Part shown: piece by piece, positions 28,325-37,489 of the stretch | Layout of the letters: every line of letters starts with the position of its first letter | Numbering within the stretch: position 1 is the first letter of the stretch | Assembly: GCA_020832495.1 (NCBI GenBank) | Contig: JAFIEP010000080.1 | Coordinates: 1 to 38,955, forward strand | From: Acidimicrobiia bacterium | GTDB lineage: Bacteria > Actinomycetota > Acidimicrobiia > Acidimicrobiales > Acidimicrobilacustridaceae | Reading direction: 5' to 3' | DNA: 38,955 nucleotides | Made by a program: the position numbers and the translations under genes | Notes under the pieces: generated by a model | Seen by the model: the letters and a program-made list of their open reading frames with translations, nothing else | Told to the model about the DNA's origin: nothing | Databases searched by the model: none

Positions 28325-29206
28325 TCAGTTCACACCGGTGGCGGCCCGGATCGCCCGCTCGACGGCGGCCGCAGACAGGTGCCGGACCAGGTCGAGCGAC
28401 ACGCCGCTCACCGCCCCGGTGGCCAGAGCCACCAGCGCGTCGCCGTCCACCATGGCGTGCGCCGGCCGCAACGCCCGGGCCAGCCCGTCGTGACCGGCTT
28501 GGGCCATCAGGTGACAGCCCACCTTGTCGAGTGCCGCGTCGGTGGCCACCACCCCGATGGTGGTGTTCTCGAGTGACTCGTCGAGGCCACCCACGAACCG
28601 GGCACCGTCGGGCATCACCGGATCATCGGGTCGGGCGGCCCCGCCGTAGGCGTTCACGGCGATCCAGGCGGCCACGCTGACCGACTGGTAGCGGACCCGG
28701 GCCCATCCCAAGCCGGCTGGCTGACGCGCCGCCTCACCACGCCACTCTCCGAAGGTGGCCCCCGTCCCCGCTCCCACCCGCGCCACGCCTTCCTCGGACA
28801 CGCCGTCGGCGAAGAACGGTGTGGCCTCCTCGGCTGCGTGGCGACCCTCCGCGGCGCCGGGTCGCACCGTCGGGTCGCCAACGGCGAGGTCGAACAGGCT
28901 CATGCCCACGACGATCGGCACGGCACCACCGATGGTGGGCACGCCCCGTCCGGCCGCTTCCAGGTGGGCCATCACACCATCCCCCGCAGCCAGACCGAAG
29001 GCTGATCCGCCGCTGAGTACCACGGCGTCGACACAGGTCACGAACTTCGTGGGCTCGAGCAGAGCGAACTCGCGGGTGGCCGGCGCTCCCCCTCGCACCT
29101 CGCCGGATGCCACCGTGCCCGGTGGGGGCAGCACCACGGTGCAGCCAGTGAGGGCCTCGTGGTCGCTCCAGTGACCGACACACACGGCGTCGAGTCCGTT
29201 CGACAT
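28325..29206 (-). CDS. P1 (DmpA-type) family peptidase
   Basis: Product of 293 residues of the DmpA/L-aminopeptidase D-esterase family (MEROPS P1), relatives of which self-cleave to give two chains. Visible blocks are DAVCVGHWSDHEALTGCTVVL, DAVVLSGGSAFGLAAGDGVM, VGAGTGATFGEW, and NTTIGVVATDAALDKVGCH. It resembles the mycobacterial Rv1333-type branch. The exact nucleophile cannot be fixed by eye; a Ser/Thr in or after the NTTIGVV block is the likely processing site. No signal peptide, so cytoplasmic. The ATG at 29206 has AAGGAG about 6 bases upstream. It is divergent from the baeRF-type gene across 65 bases and precedes the UDG-tsa unit. Confidence 0.85.
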   Translation of the reverse strand: MSNGLDAVCVGHWSDHEALTGCTVVLPPPGTVASGEVRGGAPATREFALLEPTKFVTCVDAVVLSGGSAFGLAAGDGVMAHLEAAGRGVPTIGGAVPIVVGMSLFDLAVGDPTVRPGAAEGRHAAEEATPFFADGVSEEGVARVGAGTGATFGEWRGEAARQPAGLGWARVRYQSVSVAAWIAVNAYGGAARPDDPVMPDGARFVGGLDESLENTTIGVVATDAALDKVGCHLMAQAGHDGLARALRPAHAMVDGDALVALATGAVSGVSLDLVRHLSAAAVERAIRAATGVN

Positions 29207-29271
29207 GTCAGCTCTCCTTGCGGGTAGCGATCGTGGTACGCATTGTGACACCGACATCCAGGAGGATCCCC

Positions 29272-30363
29272 ATGGAACTGCCCGAGCTGCACGCCGACGA
29301 GTGGTACGCCCGACCGGGCCCGATCCTCACCGTGTGGATCCCGGCCCCCGAGGCCAATGCCGACCCTCGCGAGCGGTTGCGACTCGAGTGGAAGCACGCC
29401 CGGGAACAGGTGCCGGATGCGCCGGCGGCCGCCATCTCGGCCATCGACGCCTTGGTGGATGCCGAGCGCCACCACGTCGAGTTCCACAGCCTCTTCCTGG
29501 TTGCCGATGCCGACGGCGCAGTGGCCGGCGCCCCGCTGCGCGACGGCCCCGACTCGGCCCGAGCCAGCTGTGACGAGCTGCCTCACCTCGGCCCGATCCT
29601 GCGCGCCGTGCAGGAGTTCGTGCCCCACGTCGTGGTGGTGACCGACCGGGTGGGTGCCGACATCCATCTGGTCGGCCTGGGCGAGGAGGAGACCGAGCAC
29701 GTCGACGGCGCCGAGTTGCACATTCACCGGGGCAAGCCCGGTGGATGGTCCCAGCGACGCTTCCAACAGCGCGCCGAGAACACCTGGGAGCACAACGCAA
29801 AGGGCGTGGCCGAAGAGGTCGACGCCGCCCGACGCAAGGTGGGGGCCCGCCTGGTGGCCGTAGCCGGGGATCCACGCGCCGTGCAGTTCCTCACCGAGCA
29901 CGCCTCGTCCGAGCTGGCCGCGGTGCTGCGTCACATCGAAGGTGCCGGCCGAAGCGATGCCGACCCGTTCGGGGAACTCGAACCCGAACTCGAGCGGCTG
30001 GTGGCCGACGTGGCTGCCAGCGACACGGTGGCCACCCTCGATGCCTTCCACGAGGCCCGCCAGACCGGCCACGCCGCCGACGGACCCGAGGCTGCCCTGC
30101 GGGCCCTCTCGGAAGGGCGCGCCGCCAACGTGGTCATCCACGACGACCCCGACGACGACCGCCAGGCGTACGTCGCCCGCGACGCGCGACAAGTCGCCAC
30201 CGAGGAATCGACGCTGCGGGAGCTCGGCCTCGAGCCACGACCTGCTCGCCTGGTCGACGCCGCACTGTGGGCGGCATTCACCACCGGTGCCGGCTACCGG
30301 TTGGTGCCGGCGGCGGGCCCCAAGGCGCCTCGCGACCGCATCGGCGCCGTGCTGCGGGGTTGA
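29272..30363 (+). CDS. Vms1/ANKZF1-like eRF1-family protein (baeRF, Rv2629-like)
   Basis: Product of 363 residues resembling mycobacterial Rv2629 and the bacterial eRF1 relatives (baeRF) that share a fold with Vms1/ANKZF1, the peptidyl-tRNA hydrolase that frees nascent chains from stalled 60S ribosomes. The loop PGGWSQRRFQQRAENTW (about 160-176) is the most conserved element and occupies the place of the GGQ-type catalytic loop. The C-terminal half is L7Ae-like (LVDAALWAAFTTGAGYRLVP). Function in bacteria is largely untested; ribosome rescue or stress response is inference. The ATG at 29272 has an AGGAGG Shine-Dalgarno. It is convergent with alr, with 36 bases between them. Confidence 0.82.
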   Translation: MELPELHADEWYARPGPILTVWIPAPEANADPRERLRLEWKHAREQVPDAPAAAISAIDALVDAERHHVEFHSLFLVADADGAVAGAPLRDGPDSARASCDELPHLGPILRAVQEFVPHVVVVTDRVGADIHLVGLGEEETEHVDGAELHIHRGKPGGWSQRRFQQRAENTWEHNAKGVAEEVDAARRKVGARLVAVAGDPRAVQFLTEHASSELAAVLRHIEGAGRSDADPFGELEPELERLVADVAASDTVATLDAFHEARQTGHAADGPEAALRALSEGRAANVVIHDDPDDDRQAYVARDARQVATEESTLRELGLEPRPARLVDAALWAAFTTGAGYRLVPAAGPKAPRDRIGAVLRG

Positions 30364-30399
30364 GACGACCGACGAGCCGGGGTTCGGACACCCGCCACC

Positions 30400-31515
30400 T
30401 CACGCGCCGCCGTACACCCGAGGCACCCGAGGACTGATGCCACACACGATCTCGTAGGCGATCGTGTCGGTCAGCGCTGCCCACTCGTCGGGACCGATCC
30501 GCTCGTCGCCCTGCGCGCCGAGCAGCACAACCTCGTCGCCGCGTTGGACCGCAGCGTCCGGTCCACAGTCGACCACGAGCTGGTCCATCGTCACCATCCC
30601 GGCGATGGGCACCCGTCGGCCACCTACGAGCGCCTTGCCGCCAACCATCCCCAGCCGGCGCGGCACCCCATCGGCGTACCCCACCGGCACGGTGGCCAAC
30701 ACCGTGTCGCACGGTGTCACGTAGCGATGGCCGTAGGACACACCTTCGCCGGCCGGGACACGCTTGACCATCGACACCTCGGACCGCAGGTGCATCGCCG
30801 GGCGGAGTGGCAGCCGGTCGGCCAGAGCCGGTGCCGGAGCGATGCCGTACACCGCGATCCCACACCGGACCAGATCCCGGCGACTCCGGGGGTGATCGAT
30901 GGCGGCTGCGGAGTTGGCTGCGTGGACGAGCGGCGGGCGCAACCCCGCACGGTCGAGGTCGTCGAGTACGGCGTCGAGCGCGTCGAGCTGACGGTCGGTG
31001 GTCGGGTTGCCCGGTTCGTCGGCCACCGCGCAGTGCGTCCAGATCGCTTCCAGCTCGAGCCACGGCGACTGGTCGACGAGCTGGGCCAGACCCACGATGT
31101 CGGTCGGCTCGGCTCCGACGCGCCGCATACCGGTGTCGACCTTCAGGTGCACTCGCCCCGCAACGCCCCGCCGGGCTGCGGCAGTTGCGAACGCCTCGAT
31201 GCTCGACCGTTGGTAGAGCCCGACGGCCACCTCGGCAGCGAGCGCCGCCGCCCAGTCCTCGTCGGTGGGCTCGGCCAACACCAACACGGGCACGTCGATA
31301 CCGGCGTCGCGCAGTTCGGCGGCCTCTGACACGAGCGCCACCGCCAGCCACCCCGCACCACCGGCGAGTGCTGCCTCGGCCACCGGAACCGCACCGTGGC
31401 CGTAACCGTTGGCCTTGACCACCGCACAGACCCCGGCGGGCGCGACGTGGTGGTGCAACAGGCCCACGTTGTGGGTGACTGCAGCGAGATCGACCTCCGC
31501 TCGCGTGGGGCGCAC
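30400..31515 (-). CDS. alr: Alanine racemase
   Basis: Product of 371 residues, the PLP enzyme that makes D-alanine for peptidoglycan. Lys34 in VCAVVKANGYGHGA binds PLP, and Tyr261 in VSYGHRYVT is the second catalytic base. VHLKVDTGMRRVG and CGIAVYGIAP are family blocks, and MVTMDQLVVD is the substrate-carboxylate region. The family starts at about RPTRAEVDLAAV, which selects the GTG at 31515, 13 bases after the upstream CBS gene; in-frame codons further upstream lie over that gene and are not coding. No strong Shine-Dalgarno is seen. It belongs to the glmM-to-alr envelope cluster. Confidence 0.96.
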   Translation of the reverse strand: MRPTRAEVDLAAVTHNVGLLHHHVAPAGVCAVVKANGYGHGAVPVAEAALAGGAGWLAVALVSEAAELRDAGIDVPVLVLAEPTDEDWAAALAAEVAVGLYQRSSIEAFATAAARRGVAGRVHLKVDTGMRRVGAEPTDIVGLAQLVDQSPWLELEAIWTHCAVADEPGNPTTDRQLDALDAVLDDLDRAGLRPPLVHAANSAAAIDHPRSRRDLVRCGIAVYGIAPAPALADRLPLRPAMHLRSEVSMVKRVPAGEGVSYGHRYVTPCDTVLATVPVGYADGVPRRLGMVGGKALVGGRRVPIAGMVTMDQLVVDCGPDAAVQRGDEVVLLGAQGDERIGPDEWAALTDTIAYEIVCGISPRVPRVYGGA

Positions 31516-31528
31516 GCGTGGCTGCCGA

Positions 31529-32074
31529 TCAGCCGTTCGTCGAGTCGGCAGCGGCGTCGCCGGCACTGGGTGCGGCGGTGGATGGTCCGTCGAGCGGGCC
31601 GTCGCCGGCGTCGACGATGGCGCGCACGACGTCCCCCCGGGCAATGAGGCCCACGAGGCGACCGTCGGCGTCCACCACCGGCAGCCGGGACACGTTGTGG
31701 GTGTGCATGGCCGTGGCCGCCGTCTCCACCGTGTCGTCGGGCCCACAGGTGATGGGATCGGGAGTCATGACCTTCCCGACCGTGGCTCCCAGCGCCTGTT
31801 CGAGGTCGCGCTCGAAACGACGGGCCTCGCCCGGCAACTCGATGGTGGCCCCCAGGATGGAGATGACGGTGGGGACGTGCAGCCGGCTCTCCTGCACGAT
31901 GAGGTCGCCAGTGGACAGCATGCCCACCACCCGGCCCTCGTCATCGGTCACCGGCCCGGCGTCGATCGCACGCTCGACCAGGCGGCGGGTGGCATCGCCG
32001 ACGTTGTCATCGGGGGAGAACGCCACCACGTCGGACGTCATGACCGAGGCAACCGGGGTGTCTCGCAGCAACAT
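31529..32074 (-). CDS. CBS-domain pair protein
   Basis: Product of 181 residues made of two CBS repeats (about 8-62, TSDVVAFSPDDNVGDATRRL to VVGMLSTGDLI; and 103-157, MTPDPITCGPDDTVETAATAM to LVGLIARGDVVRAIV), a module that binds adenine nucleotides. The linker and a Ser/Ala/Asp-rich tail (158-181) carry no other domain. It may be a stand-alone energy sensor. It lies between nnrDE and alr on the same strand, 13 bases before alr, so it may be co-transcribed with that gene; a regulatory effect on alr is not supported by the sequence. TGGAG precedes the ATG. Confidence 0.88.
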   Translation of the reverse strand: MLLRDTPVASVMTSDVVAFSPDDNVGDATRRLVERAIDAGPVTDDEGRVVGMLSTGDLIVQESRLHVPTVISILGATIELPGEARRFERDLEQALGATVGKVMTPDPITCGPDDTVETAATAMHTHNVSRLPVVDADGRLVGLIARGDVVRAIVDAGDGPLDGPSTAAPSAGDAAADSTNG

Positions 32075-32172
32075 GGGAACTCCAGGAACAGATGGGGTGA
32101 CGCTGGTCGCCCGGCCGCAGGGCAGAACGGTCAGGACACCACGAGCGGGACGGGACGATCAGGGAAGCGAAA

Positions 32173-33519
32173 TCAGGGAAGAACACGGGGCACGAGGTCG
32201 GGCAGATCGCCGGCCACGAAGCCATCGGCCCAGCCTAGAGCGGCCGCCCGTCCGTGCAGGTGCGCTGCCGCTGCCGCCGCTCGCCACGGATCGAGACCCC
32301 GGGCAACGAGCGCGGCCACCATGCCGGCCAGCACGTCCCCGGTGCCCGCCGTGGCCAGGCGGCTGTCACCAGAGGTCACCACGGCCACGGCACCGTCGGG
32401 AGCGGCCACCACCGTCGTCGGTCCCTTCAGGAGCAGCACCGCACCGAATCGTTGCGCTGCGCTGCGTGCCGCCTCGATGCGGTCCTCACCCGGTGGGGCG
32501 CCGACCAGCGCCTCGAACTCGCCATCGTGCGGTGTGAGCACCACGTGGGGCCCGAGCACGTCCTGGGGCTGCTCGCCGAGAAGTCGCAGTCCGTCGGCGT
32601 CGAGCACGACCGGACAGGTTGCGTTGCGCACCACGGTGCGCACCGCCTCGGCCGTGGACGCTGCTCGTCCGATCCCGTTGCCGAGCGCCAACGCACCGAA
32701 GCGGTCCAGGTCGGCCATGACGTCTGCGGCCCAGTCGCCGTCGGCCAAGGGGTGGCGTACCACCTCCACTGGTAACCCAGCGTCCGCTGCCAGATCGGCA
32801 CCAGGTGTGGAGCACCGCACGTAGCCGGCACCGGTGCGCTGCGCGCCGGCACAGGTGAGCGCGGCTGCGCCGGCCATCCCCGGGCTGCCGGCCACCACCC
32901 ACACGGCGCTGCGCCACTTGTGGGTCTCAGCCGGACGCCTCGGGAGCCACTGCGCCACGTCGGCGTCGGTGACCAGGTGGGTTCGTGCCCCGCTGACGTC
33001 CAGCCCGATGTCGGCCACGTGCACCGATCCGCTCAGCGCTGCGCCGTCGGCGAAGAGCAGTCCCGGCTTGACCGCCGCGAAGGTGACGGTGTGCACCGCA
33101 CGAAGAGCCCGGCTGTCGGCAGCCACCCGACCGGTGAGGCCGTCGACGGCGGAGGGAATGTCCACGGCCAGCACCGCCACGCCAGAGGGGATCTCCGGTG
33201 CGGACCACTTGCCACGGAAGCCGGTCCCGAAGGCGGCGTCGAGCACCAGATCACACTCGGGCAGCGGCGTCGGGTCGTCCGCCGCCTGCACCTGCACCCG
33301 CACCCCGCGACGCTCGAGCAACTCCCCCGCCACCCGGCCGTCGTTGCCGTTGTTGCCCTTCCCGGCGAGCACCACCACCCGTCGGCCGTAGGTCCCACCG
33401 AGCAGCTCGACCGCCTGGCGAGCCACGGCTGCCGCCGCCCGGCCGATGAGCACCTCGGTGGGTTCTGGAGCGGCGCGATCGATTGCCCCCATCTCCTCGG
33501 GCGTGACGACGGGGATCAC
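32173..33519 (-). CDS. nnrD: Bifunctional NAD(P)HX epimerase/dehydratase
   Basis: Product of 448 residues. The N-terminal half (about 1-205) is the NAXE epimerase domain, with VVVLAGKGNNGNDGRVAGEL and VLDAAFGTGFRG. The C-terminal half (about 215-448) is the ADP-dependent NAXD dehydratase of ribokinase fold, with HKWRSAVWVVAGSPGMAGAA, VVLDADGLRLL, VVLTPHDGEFEAL and SRLATAGTGDVLAGMVAAL. Together they repair hydrated NADH and NADPH. This is the YjeF/Nnr arrangement. The start is GTG at 33519, overlapping the acpS stop by 4 bases (GTGA); the upstream frame runs through acpS and is not coding. Both active-site regions look intact. Confidence 0.94.
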   Translation of the reverse strand: MIPVVTPEEMGAIDRAAPEPTEVLIGRAAAAVARQAVELLGGTYGRRVVVLAGKGNNGNDGRVAGELLERRGVRVQVQAADDPTPLPECDLVLDAAFGTGFRGKWSAPEIPSGVAVLAVDIPSAVDGLTGRVAADSRALRAVHTVTFAAVKPGLLFADGAALSGSVHVADIGLDVSGARTHLVTDADVAQWLPRRPAETHKWRSAVWVVAGSPGMAGAAALTCAGAQRTGAGYVRCSTPGADLAADAGLPVEVVRHPLADGDWAADVMADLDRFGALALGNGIGRAASTAEAVRTVVRNATCPVVLDADGLRLLGEQPQDVLGPHVVLTPHDGEFEALVGAPPGEDRIEAARSAAQRFGAVLLLKGPTTVVAAPDGAVAVVTSGDSRLATAGTGDVLAGMVAALVARGLDPWRAAAAAAHLHGRAAALGWADGFVAGDLPDLVPRVLP

Positions 33520-34013
33520 GACGGCTGTTCCCCCACCGAGGCTCCCACTCTGCCCACGCCTGGCCCCACCGCCGGGCCGGCTGGGGCGGCCAGGGCCACC
33601 ACGGTGGCCTGGGCCAGGTGGTCGGTGTGCGTGAGACTCACCAGCCAGCCGTCGACCCCCTGGGCAGCCGCCAGGGTCGCTGCACGGCCGGCGAGCGTCA
33701 GGTGCGGCCGGCCACTCGGGTCGTTGGTGACCTCGATGTCGGTGAACGCGGCGGCTCCCAGGCCCACCCCCAGGGCCTTGAGCGTGGCCTCCTTGGCCGC
33801 CCACCGAACGGCGTAGCGTTGCTCGGGCCGCCCACCTTGTTCGGCCCGCGCCCGTTCCCCATCGGTGAACACCCGCCGGGTGAAGCCAGCCGTTCGGTCG
33901 ATGGCGGCCTTGATGCGAGCCACGTCGACCAGGTCGACGCCGACCGACAGCACGGGTCGACCGATGGCCGCCACGACGCCGTGCGCCGCATCACCACCCA
34001 CCACCGTGGTCAC
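33516..34013 (-). CDS. acpS: Holo-[acyl-carrier-protein] synthase
   Basis: Product of 165 residues from the GTG at 34013, which transfers phosphopantetheine from CoA to acyl carrier protein. The motifs are VGVDLVDVARI with the Mg-binding Asp, and RWAAKEATLKALG with the Mg-binding Glu, followed by VSLTHTDHLAQATVVA. The family normally begins at about VLSVGVDLVDV, so the GTG at 33953 is a serious alternative and would give 145 residues. The upstream GTG is kept because it makes the 4-base GTGA overlap with the preceding gene seen elsewhere in this cluster. The C-terminal tail (about 147-165) is Gly/Pro/Val-rich and non-conserved. Confidence 0.93.
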   Translation of the reverse strand: MTTVVGGDAAHGVVAAIGRPVLSVGVDLVDVARIKAAIDRTAGFTRRVFTDGERARAEQGGRPEQRYAVRWAAKEATLKALGVGLGAAAFTDIEVTNDPSGRPHLTLAGRAATLAAAQGVDGWLVSLTHTDHLAQATVVALAAPAGPAVGPGVGRVGASVGEQPS

Positions 34014-37000
34014 GACGAGCGCCAGTGAGCAGCCAGGTCGGCGATGGGGGCGGTCATGAGCTCTACCACCGGCACCGACGCCAGCAGGTCGTTGCGGAAC
34101 GAGGGCTCGGTCTCCACCACAGCGTCGACCAGCGAGCTGTACCGGTCGCGGTAGCCCTCGAGCACCGAGCGCAGGACGGTGGCGTTGAGGTCGCTGGCCA
34201 ACTCGACGTGCAACAGGGTGATGCCCGTCGGCTGGTTGTCCTTGATCTCGGGCACGATGAGCACCGTGCGGCCGTCGGCCGCACCACGGGCCAACACCGG
34301 ACGTCGCTCCACGGCCACGCGGCGCTTCGTGCCTCGCAAGACCGGATTGTGCTCGGTCCGGCTGCGCAGCTCGCGTCCCAGCCCGCCTCGGTCGACCACC
34401 ACGGCGTGGGGCTCGTCGGGGCCGTCGAGGCGGCCGTCGATCCGGTAGCGCGTGTAGCCGAGCACCTCGGCCACCACCGGCTCGAGGTTGGCCAGGCTGC
34501 GCAGCGATTCGTAGGTGAGTCGGTCGCGAGCCACACCGGCGTCGAGCACCGAGCGGACCAGCGGCACCTGCAGCAGCGTCTCGTCGGAACGGGAGATCCC
34601 AACGGTGACCGTCTTGGCCTGGTGCTTGATGGCATCGACGGGACGGGTGAGTTCCTCGATGGCCCGGGTCAGTCCGTCGGTGAGGTCCTCCACCACCACA
34701 CTCGGGGTGCCCACCTTGCCGTACTCCATCTGATAGGCGTCGAGGCCGGCAACGCCCAGCGCGTAGCGCAGCAGCGAGGCCAACCGACTGGCGGTACTGG
34801 CCTCGAGGTGACCGTCGTACTCGCCGGAGCGCAGCCCGTCGAAGAAGCGAACAGCCGCTGGTTCGAGATCGGGTCGCAGCTCGGTCAACAGGTGGTCGCC
34901 GGCGTCGACCTCGTCGGCCCCCGATGCCACCACCCGCTCCACGGCCGCCCGTGCCTCACGCAACGGATGCGCCTGGGCATCGATGGCCAGTGCCGCCTCG
35001 TAACCGAAAAGGTGGCCAGCCATGGCCGAGAGCACGAACGCCAACCGGGGATGGGTGGCCGGCACCACGATGGCGTGCACCGCCGCGGTGAAACGCTCGT
35101 CGCCCTCGCTGGCGATGACGATCGGGGCCGCCTTGTGCGCCCGGTAGATGGCCACCTCCTTGGCCACGTCATCGGCGGTGGAACCCACCAGGCCCGCAGC
35201 GCACACCAAGATGAGCGGCTCCGAGGACAGGTCGATGTGCTTCTTGTCCTCGGTGGCGTCGCAGGCCATGGACTTGTAGCAGAGCTCGGAGAGCTTGATG
35301 CGCACCTCGTTGGCGGCGATGCGGTTGGGGCCGTTGCCCACCAACGCCCAGTAGCGACGGGACGGAGCGAAGCGCCTGGCGGCCTCGGCCACGCTGGGCC
35401 GCACCTCGAGCGTGCGCTCCATGAGGGTGGGGAGCTCTCGCAGCGACTGCAGCAGGTCCTGACGATCGGCGTCGTCGGCCACACCGACGGCATCGGCCAT
35501 GGCCGCCGCCAACAGGAAGCCGGCGGCGATCTGGCTGTAGAAGGCCTTGGTCGAGGCAACGCTCATCTCCACGTCGCGCCCGTCGGAGGTGTAGAGGACA
35601 CCGTCGGCCTTGTCAGTGAGGTCGGAGTTCCGCCGGTTCACGATGGCCACCACCGTGCCGCCACGAGCGCGCACCAAGTCGACCGTGCGGTTGGTGTCGG
35701 TGGTGGTCCCTGACTGGCTGATGGCCACCACCACCGTGTCGGACATGTCGTCGAGGAGTCCGAACCCGCTCAGTTCGGTTGCCGGCATGACGTCGCAGCG
35801 CAACGGGGCACCGCCGACCATGACGTCGAGTGCGGAGGCAAAGCTCTGGGCGGCGACCGCGGCCGTGCCCTGACCGATGCCGATGACCCGTCGCACCTCT
35901 CCCGAGGACAGACGCTGACGTAGTTCGGCCGGCAGCACGTCGTCGCCCAACGCCACCGTCATCGAGCCGTCGACCTCGACCAGCTTCCCGCGCAGGGTCT
36001 TGCGGAACGAGCCCGGAGCCTCGGCGATCTCCTTCAGGAGGTAGTGGGGGTTGTCGCCCCGATCGATGTCGCGGGTGGTGATCTGTGCGGTGGCCAGCTC
36101 GTCCTCGGTGACCGCCAGCGCCGAGCCGTCGTAGCTCTGGCGTTCGATGCCGTCCACCGTGCCGGCCAGTGCGCCACGTAGGCGCACGATCTGCCCGGCC
36201 GACGCCGGGTTGGTGGGGTCGGCCGGGGTCTCGCCGTCCATCCGGAGGTAACGGTCGGTCTCCTCCACCACGCCATAGGGCTCGCTGGCCACCACGAAGG
36301 TGTCCTCGGCCACACCGACGTACAGGGCCTGTCCGCTGCCCCGCAATGCGAGCAGGAGGTCGTCGGGCTCGGCGGTGGAACTCAGCGCCACCGCCACCGA
36401 CCCTTCCAGCAGGTTGGCGGTGCGCCGGAAGGCGTCCACCACCTCGACCCCGGCCCCGGCACGTCGCGAGGTCAGTGTGGGGATGACCTTGGCGTCGGTG
36501 GTGATGTCGTCGGCGATGCGAAGGCCTTCGGAGGCCTTCAGGTCGGCGAAGTTGTCCACGTCGCCGTTCAGCACCCCGACGGCATAGGGGCGATCGGTCC
36601 CTTCGGTGCCCTGGTCACCCTCGATCTCTTCGGAGTTCAGCGGATGGGCGTTGGCCTGGGAGATGATGCCGATACTGGCCCAGCGGGTGTGGGACAGCAC
36701 CACCACCCGCACGTCGGGACCCAACAGGGCTCGCCGGAGCAACTCGTCGGCTCGGACGGCGTCGCGCAGCACCCGGGTGTTGTCGCCCAACTCACCGATC
36801 TCGGCCGCCGCCTTGTAGACGAACGACACCATGCCGTCCACCACGCGCACCGAGCCCGAACCGAAGACCGGGTCGATCGAGCGAGCGATCACCTCGGCGG
36901 CCACCGACGGCGACTCGAGGTCCAGTCCGTGGTCGACGACGAGGAGGTGCAGACCAGCCGAGTCGCGCCCCCGCACCTCGAGGCGATCGAGGGCACTGAG

Positions 37001-37465
37001 CGTCTGCTGCACCGACAGGTAGGCGGCCACGCCCGCCCGCCCGACGTCGGGGCCGGCCAGATCGGCCACGGCATCGGCCGTGCGCAGACGGTCGCGGCAC
37101 AGTGACCACAGCGCGTCCTTGCACCGGACGATGGCGGCGTTCATCGCCTCGAGCGACGAGCCCGCCCCGGCCGTGCCCTCATCGAGGCTGCGCTCGATGG
37201 ACTCGACCTCGGCCAGCAGACCTCGGGCCCGCTCGGCAATCTCACTGGAGAGGGTGCGGTCAGCGAGGAGCGCCTCCAGGCCGGCCTGCCCCCGCAGCAG
37301 GCGATCGCACGACTCGACCAGCGGCGCCACCCGGCCCAGTCGGGTCAGTTCGTCGCCGGGCCCCTCCATGGCGGCCACGGCGGCGTCGAGCGGTGCCAGC
37401 ACCTCGTCGGTGGTGGGCGCGGAACGGGTGCTGGGGCGCCGGACCACGGCGACGATGCCACACAT
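34010..37465 (-). CDS. Enlarged GlmS-like glutamine amidotransferase/SIS protein
   Basis: Product of 1151 residues, nearly twice canonical GlmS (about 610), which makes glucosamine-6-phosphate from fructose-6-phosphate and glutamine. The Ntn glutaminase is recognisable: Cys2 (MCGIVAVV), RGRDSAGLHL at 165-174, LSHTRWASIG at 257-266, LNGDVDNF at 299-306 and TDAKVIPTL. A helical insertion of about 130 residues (15-150) splits it. HYLLKEIAEAPGSFRKTL (474-491) matches the GlmS linker. SIS1 has GIGQGTAAVA and ISQSGTTTDTNRT (583-595) and VASTKAFYSQ; SIS2 (about 700-800) keeps NEVRIKLSELCYK and TEDKKHIDLSS, where E739 and H743 may match the GlmS base and ring-opening His. About 290 residues follow (860-1151) of unknown fold. 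It sits next to glmM, where glmS is expected. TACACT lies 7 bases before the ATG. Confidence 0.85.
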   Translation of the reverse strand: MCGIVAVVRRPSTRSAPTTDEVLAPLDAAVAAMEGPGDELTRLGRVAPLVESCDRLLRGQAGLEALLADRTLSSEIAERARGLLAEVESIERSLDEGTAGAGSSLEAMNAAIVRCKDALWSLCRDRLRTADAVADLAGPDVGRAGVAAYLSVQQTLSALDRLEVRGRDSAGLHLLVVDHGLDLESPSVAAEVIARSIDPVFGSGSVRVVDGMVSFVYKAAAEIGELGDNTRVLRDAVRADELLRRALLGPDVRVVVLSHTRWASIGIISQANAHPLNSEEIEGDQGTEGTDRPYAVGVLNGDVDNFADLKASEGLRIADDITTDAKVIPTLTSRRAGAGVEVVDAFRRTANLLEGSVAVALSSTAEPDDLLLALRGSGQALYVGVAEDTFVVASEPYGVVEETDRYLRMDGETPADPTNPASAGQIVRLRGALAGTVDGIERQSYDGSALAVTEDELATAQITTRDIDRGDNPHYLLKEIAEAPGSFRKTLRGKLVEVDGSMTVALGDDVLPAELRQRLSSGEVRRVIGIGQGTAAVAAQSFASALDVMVGGAPLRCDVMPATELSGFGLLDDMSDTVVVAISQSGTTTDTNRTVDLVRARGGTVVAIVNRRNSDLTDKADGVLYTSDGRDVEMSVASTKAFYSQIAAGFLLAAAMADAVGVADDADRQDLLQSLRELPTLMERTLEVRPSVAEAARRFAPSRRYWALVGNGPNRIAANEVRIKLSELCYKSMACDATEDKKHIDLSSEPLILVCAAGLVGSTADDVAKEVAIYRAHKAAPIVIASEGDERFTAAVHAIVVPATHPRLAFVLSAMAGHLFGYEAALAIDAQAHPLREARAAVERVVASGADEVDAGDHLLTELRPDLEPAAVRFFDGLRSGEYDGHLEASTASRLASLLRYALGVAGLDAYQMEYGKVGTPSVVVEDLTDGLTRAIEELTRPVDAIKHQAKTVTVGISRSDETLLQVPLVRSVLDAGVARDRLTYESLRSLANLEPVVAEVLGYTRYRIDGRLDGPDEPHAVVVDRGGLGRELRSRTEHNPVLRGTKRRVAVERRPVLARGAADGRTVLIVPEIKDNQPTGITLLHVELASDLNATVLRSVLEGYRDRYSSLVDAVVETEPSFRNDLLASVPVVELMTAPIADLAAHWRSS

Positions 37466-37472
37466 GGCCTGA

Positions 37473-37478
37473 AGTGTA
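37473..37478 (-). promoter_or_regulatory. -10 box, leaderless promoter for the GlmS-like gene
   Basis: On the minus strand TACACT lies 7 bases before the ATG at 37465, and there is no Shine-Dalgarno. This suggests its own leaderless transcript despite only 24 bases from glmM. Confidence 0.4.
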
Positions 37479-37489
37479 GGGGAGCCAAC

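Noticed and set aside
30364-30399. Bidirectional terminator between the baeRF-type gene and alr
   Set aside because: Only a 4-bp GGGT/ACCC pairing is visible in this 36-base gap.
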